DNA of 64,000 bases from Brachionus plicatilis. Lineage: Eukaryota > Rotifera > Eurotatoria > Ploima > Brachionidae. The stretch spans positions 288,145 through 352,144 of the forward strand of contig QEOQ01000455.1 in the NCBI GenBank assembly GCA_010279815.1. Reading direction: 5' to 3'. Of the stretch, positions 57,586-64,000 are shown in pieces. How positions within the stretch are numbered: position 1 is the first letter of the stretch; every line of letters starts with the position of its first letter. Under the pieces are notes generated by a model. The model saw only the letters and a program-made list of their open reading frames with translations. It had not been told where the DNA came from and made no database searches. The position numbers were made by a program, and so were the translations under genes.

Positions 57586-59043
57586 TCAATTGTGTATTAC
57601 TTCAAATAAAAGCAAAGTATATTCTTCATACTTAGTCAGTATTTTTTCAACTCCTCTTTTAAGTAAAAATAAATATATTGCAATAGAAAATGGAATCGAA
57701 ACTAAACTTAAGACAACTAGGGATTTCGTCGTAAAAGTCAATGTATATCCAGGAATTTTAGCTAAAAAATCATCTGACAAACTTGCTGCAGTTATTCCTA
57801 TTGACGGTAGGATGTTATTAATAAAAAGTTTAATTCTTTCTCTCAAGCCATTTAAATCTTTTGTATTAGAATTATCAAGAAGTGAATCTAGATTTTTGAT
57901 TATTTTATCATGTTCTATTTCTTCAAAAATTTTGTTGATTTTTTGTATTTTTACAGGATTATTAGAAATCAAACTAGGATCTTCATTAATAGTATCCTTT
58001 AATTCTTTCATTCCAAATTTTTCGAAAAATTCCTCTTTAAAAGACTTGTTGATCTTTGTTGTTTGTAAAATTTCTAAAAATGGGACAATGCTTGCCAAAG
58101 CTGCACCCGCTATCTTCAATTTTTTTGAATTGAACAAATTCTCAAGAATGCTTTTTTTCTTTAAATAGATGGTTCTTTTTGAAAATGATTCTAGGAGATT
58201 AATGTTCATATTGTTGAATTTAGTTCGAACCAAATGTTCCTCAATTTCTTTCTTCAATCGTAATCCATCTCTTGAATATAATTCATCTTTAAAATATTTT
58301 GACGACGAAATAAAATAAACTGATAATTCGATTAGTTTATTTTTATAGTCCTCGTTTTTCAAATTATCTGAGCTAAAATTTTGAATTTCTGACAAAAGAC
58401 TACTAAAAACTTTACGATCTTTAATCAAGTCACAAATTTCTTTTTGAATTTTTTTTATTTTATTCTCCAACATTTCTCTATGGTTATTTACTTGTACCCT
58501 TAGAGGTAAATCATCATCGTATAAATCTTCGAGTGTGAGTTGGTTCTTATAATAATTATCAACTTGATTGTAGACAAAAAAAAGCATCACTTTTTTTTTC
58601 TCATTTAATTTCGCTATTGCTAATTCTTCAGCAGAAAGTTTTTCTTTGGTAACAAAAATTATTGCGTCGAATTCTTCTACATTGTGGTATTTTTTTAACT
58701 CAATTAGAAATTCTTCTATGTTTGAATTATTGTTGTCCTGAAATCCGATTGTATCATAAAAATTAATTATAAACTCCATATTTTCTTTATGAATTTTGTG
58801 CTGGAATTTGGCCTTTTTTACTTCAACCAAAGTTCCTTTTGGATCAGCACCAACTTTTGCTGAATTATTCTCATTATTCGTCATTCCTCGAAAAGCATTC
58901 AAGAATGAACTTTTTCCACTACCAGTTTTTCCAATGATTGCAACATCCAAACAGTCAGATATATTGGTTACCGTTTCATAATCATTTAAAATCGTTTCCA
59001 ACACTTGCTTGTCAGGCGAGTTTGCTTCACATTTTTTATCCAT
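57586..59043 (-). CDS. IRG-like (immunity-related) GTPase, single exon, 485 aa
   Basis: The frame is intact with a good start context (AAAATGG). Residues 32-53 contain LDVAIIGKTGSGKSSFLNAF: the P-loop is GKTGSGKSS at 38-46. Thr71 is a G2 candidate. DTIG at 97-100 stands where DxxG (G3) is expected. NQVD at 159-162 serves as the N/TKxD (G4) base-reading motif, and SSS at 246-248 may be G5. LNAFRGM after the P-loop is typical of interferon-inducible p47 GTPases, whose vertebrate members attack vacuoles around intracellular parasites. The C-terminal half is helical. A hydrophobic stretch at 311-323 and a membrane-like helix at 441-461 (SLVVLSLVSIPFSIAIYLFL) suggest membrane attachment. The family is usually nearer 400-420 residues; the extra length lies mainly before G5 and at the C-terminus. 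A role in defence is inferred from the family. The opposite-strand frame (57590-58168) is a shadow. Confidence 0.9.
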   Translation of the reverse strand: MDKKCEANSPDKQVLETILNDYETVTNISDCLDVAIIGKTGSGKSSFLNAFRGMTNNENNSAKVGADPKGTLVEVKKAKFQHKIHKENMEFIINFYDTIGFQDNNNSNIEEFLIELKKYHNVEEFDAIIFVTKEKLSAEELAIAKLNEKKKVMLFFVYNQVDNYYKNQLTLEDLYDDDLPLRVQVNNHREMLENKIKKIQKEICDLIKDRKVFSSLLSEIQNFSSDNLKNEDYKNKLIELSVYFISSSKYFKDELYSRDGLRLKKEIEEHLVRTKFNNMNINLLESFSKRTIYLKKKSILENLFNSKKLKIAGAALASIVPFLEILQTTKINKSFKEEFFEKFGMKELKDTINEDPSLISNNPVKIQKINKIFEEIEHDKIIKNLDSLLDNSNTKDLNGLRERIKLFINNILPSIGITAASLSDDFLAKIPGYTLTFTTKSLVVLSLVSIPFSIAIYLFLLKRGVEKILTKYEEYTLLLFEVIHN

Positions 59044-59347
59044 TTTATTCTCTTATTTATTAATTAAAATATAAAGTTATTTGTTGATGAAAAAATTAAA
59101 AAGCTCATTTTTATTAGTCTCGAACATTTTAAATCAAAACGCATTGATAAAGTCTAATCAGAATGTTTTCTTTCAAATCACATGCTATAATTTCTATCAA
59201 AACTAAAAAGAATATTTTTTGATTATGGTATCAAATTTGGAGAGGTTTTTTTTTAAACTAATTTTTGTCCTATCAACAGAAATATCTTTTATCATTAATT
59301 TATTTGTGTATTATCTGGTACGAGCTAAAACTCAGAAATTATGAAAA
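59044..59347 (-). promoter_or_regulatory. Upstream region of the GTPase gene
   Basis: About 300 bp separate the start codon from the Mutator-like element. It is AT-rich, so TATA-like words (TATATTTTAATT near 59070) are not informative. No recognisable immune-response motif was seen. Confidence 0.3.
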
Positions 59348-59595
59348 GGGTCTATGTTTTTTTCACATTTTTTTTATGCTTTTTCGCATATTTTTCTCTC
59401 TTTTTCACACACATTATTTATTTCGCATAGCACACTTAAAATCACACAAAAAATCCTCGAAAACACATGAAAAGCACTCTTTTTTTCAAACAACATCTCT
59501 GATTTAAATCTCTCTTTTTCGCATAAAAGAAATATGAATTAAGCATACATTAAAATCGTGATCAAAAGAGTTTTAAAAGAAATAAGCTAATTTTC

Positions 59596-60317
59596 CAAGT
59601 TTTACATTTAGTTTGGATACTTACTTATGAAGAATTATTACTTAATTATGAAGAAAGATTGGAAAAGCTCGAATTAACGTCCCTAAAGCAGAGACGTGAA
59701 AGAGGGGACTTAATTGAATTTTTTAAATTTATTAAAGAGCTTAGCTTAGTAAAATGGGAAAATCCTATACTCAAATGTCACTCACTGATATCTGATGGTC
59801 CAGCTAGTGGTATACGAGGACACAAACAAAGACTTAGTAAACAACTAACAAAAATAAGGCAACGTGAAAATTTCTTGACTAATAGAGTTGTCAAGAATTG
59901 GAATGAGTTACCCCCTGAAATTATTAACGCGGAGTCCTTAAACAGCTTTAAATCCCAATTAGACAGACACCTGGAGAGAAAAAGAAATAAAGAAATACTA
60001 AAATAACTGGGTTACCTTAGAGTCCTGATTGTCTTGAAGATGTTGAAATTTTGAAGTGTTGGATGGAGGTTCGTCCGACGAGAAATAAAAAAAATGAAAA
60101 GAACAAACAAAAAACAAATAAATAAGTCGCAAATCAAAAATGAATGAATTATAAATAATCTAGTTTAGTATATGAACGAACTTGACTGGATTGCATATTT
60201 AATGAAAAATTTTAATTTTTTTTTTTTTTTTTTTTTCACAGAAAGATAGCTACCATAGCGAAACTAGATCTAGTCTCGCTCCACAGGTCTCCTGCTGTAG
60301 CTTATTATTTTTATTAC
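59596..60317 (+). mobile_element. 5'-truncated LINE with 3' tail
   Basis: The coding end (to 60006) is followed by a 310-bp 3' UTR ending CACAGGTCTCCTGCTGTAGC and TTATTATTTTTATTAC. It sits inside the Mutator-like element. The 5' boundary is approximate. Confidence 0.8.
59614..60006 (+). pseudogene. LINE ORF2 C-terminus (CR1/Jockey-like)
   Basis: The open frame reads WILTYEELLLNYEERLEKLE, SLKQRRERGDLIEFFK, then GIRGHKQRLSKQ, NFLTNRVVKNWNELPPEIIN, SLNSFKSQLDRHLERK and a stop. The series RR.RGDLIE...RGH...F..NRVV..WN.LP...V.A.S.N.FK..LD is the highly characteristic C-terminal end of CR1/Jockey-type reverse-transcriptase proteins. The frame is unbroken but the palm, fingers and endonuclease are missing, so it is a dead 5'-truncated copy. 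It is a different subfamily from the LINE at 55.5-56.6 kb. Confidence 0.85.
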
Positions 60318-60666
60318 TTCGATGCATGTATATAGTTTTATTTCTTAAAAGTTTTTTTTTTTACAAATTGAACCATGAATTAATGAATTAAATAAAAATA
60401 TAAACTTAATATAAACTTAATTTTATTTTAATTACAGATTTTATAAGATTCCTTTTTGTATGCTAAATAACCTAAATTTTGTTTTAAATAAAGATTTGTC
60501 AAAAAGTTAATCTTATTTTTAATTCAGCTTTTTTCATGCTAAAAAGAGAGAAAAATTGTGCTAAAAAAAGATGTTATGTGAAATAAATAATGTTTGTGAA
60601 AAAGAGTGAAAAATATGCGAAAAAGCATAAAAATTGTATGATAAAGTAATTTACCCATTATGAAAA

Positions 60667-62827
60667 TACATAAAAAAATTGTAATTATTAATTACAAAAA
60701 AGGAAAAAAAACGGTATCAAATAATTTATTATTGTTCTGAACAACAGTGCTTTATTTTTGTTTTAAACAAATTTCATTATATCCGTGTTAGTTATAATCG
60801 TAGTTTTCTGTATTTTAAATCATTTTTTTGTACAAATTTATTATTCCTTACCTCATAGAGCTTTAAATTTAATGGTCTTGGAAATTCTATGTTATTCCAA
60901 TTAAGATACATAGAGTACTGTTTAAAATTGAATATAAAACAAAATAGAACTTTAAAAATCGGTATTTTGATAATTATTTGTTGGAAAAGCATGGTAGAAA
61001 ATTTTTCTTATTTGGGAAAACTAGAGTACTATAGGGTTTATAGCAAAAAAACATAAAGTGAATTAGAAGCAAAAATGTCTTTTAAAAAAGCAATTAATTT
61101 TATTAAATGCCCAAATATTATGCGATTCTATCAAGAATATAAGAGTTAGATGTTAGATATTGACTCAATGCTTGGTACACTTTTAACTACCTCCCATTTG
61201 GATGAATTATTACTTAAAACAAATCTTTGTACCCTTCCAATCAATAACGAATCGTTCCAACTTAGAAGATGACCATTTATCAAAACTTTATCAAAAGCAA
61301 CCTATATTATCCTATATAATTTGATGGTTTATTTGGTAAATAATAATTTATTTCAAAAATGGAACTTATTTTTCCGCAATATAAAAGCCATTTACCTAGT
61401 TGAAAAATTTAGAGCTCAATGTTCTTAAATTTATTTTGAAAATTATTTAAAAGACTGTTTAATATTTTAAAGTAAAAAATTCAAATTTTCTATATTCTTA
61501 GATATATTTTATTATTTCTTTAAAGAAAGTTATTTTCTTAGTTTTAAAAAAAAATTTTGTTTTTGTTTAAAAAAAAAATAAAAATTATTTATCCAATGTT
61601 TTCTTTAATTCTATTAAATTTAAATGAAATAAAATTGCAATATTAAATCCCATTAATTTTTTTAAAAATTAATTTGAAACATCGCACATTTTTTATGTTT
61701 TTTTTCAAAATTGTGTGGAAATTTTCATCAAAAGACACCATTTAAAAAATAAAATTAATCAATTGTAGTGATGATTTGATAACAGCATTTTACGAAAAAT
61801 TACATAAAATACCGTAAATTAACCAAATTTTACAACATTTTGCGTAAATTAACGTAAAATACGAAAAGTGAAAAAGAGGTATTTTACGAAAAATTACGTA
61901 AAGTATCAGTATTTTTCAGGTAAAATTCAAAACGGCCAAAAATTTCTGAAAAATTTCTTTTTTTCCAAAAATCAAAAATTTAAAAAAATTTTTTCAAAGG
62001 AAACAAAACAAAGAATCAATTTAATTTGAACAACTTAATTTGACTTCAAAAACTTTATTTAAAAAACATTATTTAAAAAAAATTATTTTTTCTATCCCAG
62101 TCACAGAAAAAAACATGATTAATCGATGAAAATTGATAGTTAGGAACAATTCAACGATGAAAATTAGAATATTTCATCGAAAATAATAGATGAAAAAATA
62201 TTTTAATACATCACAATTTATTTAATTTTAAAATTTTTCATTTTTCAAATTATTTTTAGGGAGATAATAATTAGCAAAAAGTTTAAAAAAATAAGAAATG
62301 ATTATTTAAACCATAATTTATTTTCTGATATGAGTTAATTGCTTTTAGAAAAACTAAGTTTTCTCATGATCAAATCTAAATGACAAGAGAAGAAGAGATG
62401 GTCTGTTGTTGACATAAGCCAATTTAAAGAAAAACGAAAACCAAAATCGATACATCCATTTATCACAAAAAATTTACCAAGAACCAATAATATATCACAA
62501 TAAATTCAATTAGTTAATAAATTATTTAATAAACTTATGTCCTACGCTCAAAGATTTATCCAATCTTAATTTTAAATTAATTGAGGAATCCTTGACATAA
62601 TCAAAACTATTTCTTGCAAACAGCACATTCAAAACACCTAACTCACAAGATATTTCAGTTAATTTCTCAAATGTAAATAAATTTTTACAAATTACTGCTC
62701 TGTACGTAAATGTAGAAAATTACTGGGAAAAAATTCAAAAAATAATTTTTGTTCAATTATTTTAGAAATTTACTGATCAACCAGGAAATTTACAAAATAC
62801 CATGTTTTACAATTTTACTTTTAAATA
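60667..62827. other. AT-rich non-coding DNA
   Basis: No gene was supported. A GC-richer patch at 61180-61320 lacks a clear frame. TTTACG(A)AAATTACGTAA-like palindromes recur at 61785-61920. Confidence 0.5.
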
Positions 62828-64000
62828 CAGTTTTATTTTACATTTGTGTTTTATGTAAATTTACGTTAAAACAAAAAGGACAAAAAATTGATCAATTTTT
62901 CATAATTTTTTAAAAAATTTGAAAAATTTAAAAAACCTTTGAATTTTTATGAAAAAAAAATTTACTAAATTTTGCTTTTTTTTACGTAAATTTACGTTAA
63001 AAACTTTTTCTTTTTTGTTAAAATGGTAAAAAATAGTAAAAAACAGTAAAATTGCAAAAATACCCCACTAATTTATTATAAATATTATAATTTGAAATAT
63101 TATAATTTTCTTCTATTATTTTTATTTTTAATTTTGTTTTCAAATTTTCCTTTTTTTTTCTTATTATTTCCTTTTTGATAAATTAGCAGCTTAGTAATGG
63201 TAACTTCTTTTTTTAGTCTTTCCTAATTAAAAGTTTTTCATTTTTTATTTATTTGATTTATTTTAACCGTGTATAATTTTGAAAATAGGAAAAATTTTTA
63301 ATTTTATAAAATTTAAATTTAAAAAACTAATGATTTGATCATTCTCTGTTTTTTACTATCAATATAGGTAATACCTTTATCAAATAATTAACCTTTATAA
63401 AATTATTTTTATCAATTAGGTATCTTTATTTCACATTTTTAAGGTGCTTAATGTAACTCATGCATTTCTCGTCATCTAAGATTTTATAAATTTTGAAAAT
63501 GGCATTAATTTAGCCTTTTTCATCTTTTAGATCTTAGGAGAAAATAAATTTCTTTAAATTATTCCAAACCATTTCAATCGGATTCAAATTGGGAGAATTC
63601 GAAAGGGACTTTAGCTAAAAATAAATACTTGAGTATTAGCTTTTTTTTGAAATCTTTCCTTACAAATTTTTTTCCCATTTCTTTCTAATTAATTATTGTA
63701 GATCGCTGACGTATACTTTGGACCATTATCTTGGTGCAATTTAAAATTGAAATCAACTTTTTCTATATCTCTTATTTTAGCAAATGGGATCAAATCTTCA
63801 GCCAAAATCTCTTGGTACAATTCGGCTACCATATTTTTTTCAAAAAACTTAAAAAATTTTTACTATTTTGTACCATAAAAGAAAAAGGATTTTACGTAAA
63901 TTTACGTTAAAAAAAGGAAGATTTGGTAAATTTTTTTTTATTAGAAATTCAATGTTTTTTTTAAAATTTTTCAAATTTTTTATAAAATAATGAAAAATTA
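62828..64000 (-). mobile_element. Tc1-like element with long IR/DR-type ends, runs off the window
   Basis: A likely left end is TA|CAGTTTTATTTTACATTT at 62826. Two direct copies of GTAAATTTACGTTAAAA lie ~128 bp apart (62855, 62985). The segment 62895-63050 is mirrored by 63845-64000 with many differences (TTTTACTATTTT.TACCAT, AAGAAAAAG, then the ACGTAAATTTACGT word). Long inverted repeats with paired direct repeats are the IR/DR plan of some Tc1-like transposons. The right end is outside the window. Confidence 0.65.
63426..63832 (-). pseudogene. Tc1-like transposase, catalytic C-terminal half, decayed
   Basis: From ATG at 63832 the frame reads MVAELYQEILAEDLIPFAKI, then FKLHQDNGPKYTSAIYNN and a stop (63689). 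HQDNGPKYTS holds the second catalytic Asp. In a shifted frame 63534-63596 gives SPNLNPIEMVWNNLKKFIFS with the final catalytic Glu of NPIE. Another shift gives DDEKCMSYIKHLKNVK, the usual C-terminal end (..C..YI.HL..V). The first catalytic Asp and the paired DNA-binding domain lie outside this relic. At least two frameshifts and several stops make it non-functional. Confidence 0.82.

Larger units (their letters stand above)
59348..60656. mobile_element. Mutator-like element with 10-bp duplication, host to a LINE
   Basis: Left GGGTCTATGTTTTTTTCAC and right (inverted) GGGTAAATTACTTTATCAT ends lie against the perfect duplication ATTATGAAAA (59338-59347, 60657-60666). Just inside, TTTTTATGCTTTTTCGCATA and following words through TTTTTCAC(A)CACATTATTT are mirrored on the right (60560-60640). 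Repeated CTTTTTCGCATA/TTTTTCACA words form the subterminal array. The centre is occupied by a LINE. Confidence 0.85.

Noticed and set aside
57590..58168. Plus-strand frame of 192 codons opposite the GTPase gene
   Set aside because: It is a shadow of the helical, Lys/Ile/Leu-rich C-terminal half of the GTPase; nothing in it matches a family.
59265..59507. 80-codon plus frame with His/Phe-rich composition
   Set aside because: It is translation of the CTTTTTCGCATA/TTTTTCACA array of the Mutator-like element, not a gene.
1..64000. CRISPR arrays, operons, rRNA and prokaryotic signals
   Set aside because: No regular spacer-repeat structure, no Shine-Dalgarno-led gene strings and no rRNA words; splice signals and the transposon set show eukaryotic DNA.

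Overview
This is a window of a very AT-rich animal nuclear genome. Non-coding DNA is dominated by poly-A/T and TTAA-type words. Real exons stand out by much higher GC, splice signals (GTAAGT donors, pyrimidine-AG acceptors) and Kozak-like starts. There are no bacterial features. The mix of Tc1, hAT, Mutator-like, piggyBac-like, LINE and LTR relics plus an IRG-type GTPase fits a small invertebrate. A rotifer-like animal is possible, but the sequence alone does not prove it.

Host genes. Only two are well supported. (1) A minus-strand gene has a GC-rich 352-codon exon at 18898-19953 ending in a consensus donor. A second coding exon at 1-319 begins at an acceptor of matching phase and runs off the left edge. 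The two are probably one gene of unrecognised family split by an 18.6-kb intron that is a graveyard of transposons. About five diverged copies of a ~310-bp unit lie just upstream (20130-21450). (2) An intact, intronless 485-codon dynamin-superfamily GTPase resembling immunity-related (IRG/p47) GTPases lies at 57586-59043, minus strand, with its own polyadenylation signal.

Mobile DNA, left to right. 2.1-4.6 kb: Mutator-like element with a SWIM-finger relic, hAT MITE, Tc1 relic, broken LTR/gag element. 12-19 kb: hAT MITEs, a hAT element with a BED finger, a GCACTA-ended element with a two-exon AT-hook gene, a single-C2H2-finger exon followed by GGTCAC repeats, and a nested hAT element. 24-32 kb: GGTCAC element with C2H2 relic, GC-rich MITE, piggyBac relic broken by a MITE, inverted partner of the BED-hAT element. 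36-38.6 kb: a young element with perfect 70-bp inverted repeats, and an element with an exact 8-bp target duplication. 42-47 kb: piggyBac-like MITE, TGTCAA element, double fold-back with a basic-tailed gene relic. 50-57.5 kb: MITEs, an array-bearing element nested in a hAT MITE, a LINE interrupted by a TRIM retrotransposon, and a piggyBac relic that keeps the C-terminal cysteine-rich domain. 59-64 kb: a Mutator-like element carrying a LINE, and a Tc1 relic with long IR/DR-type ends.

Main theme. Several unrelated-looking elements share one design. They have G-rich ends (GGG) with 7-10-bp duplications or otherwise defined ends, a private 6-14-bp motif repeated in mirror orientation near both ends, and one short exon for a small DNA-binding peptide (single C2H2 finger, AT-hook or basic tail). 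This looks like a set of miniature transposons each carrying its own binding-site array, and is the best candidate here for something undescribed.
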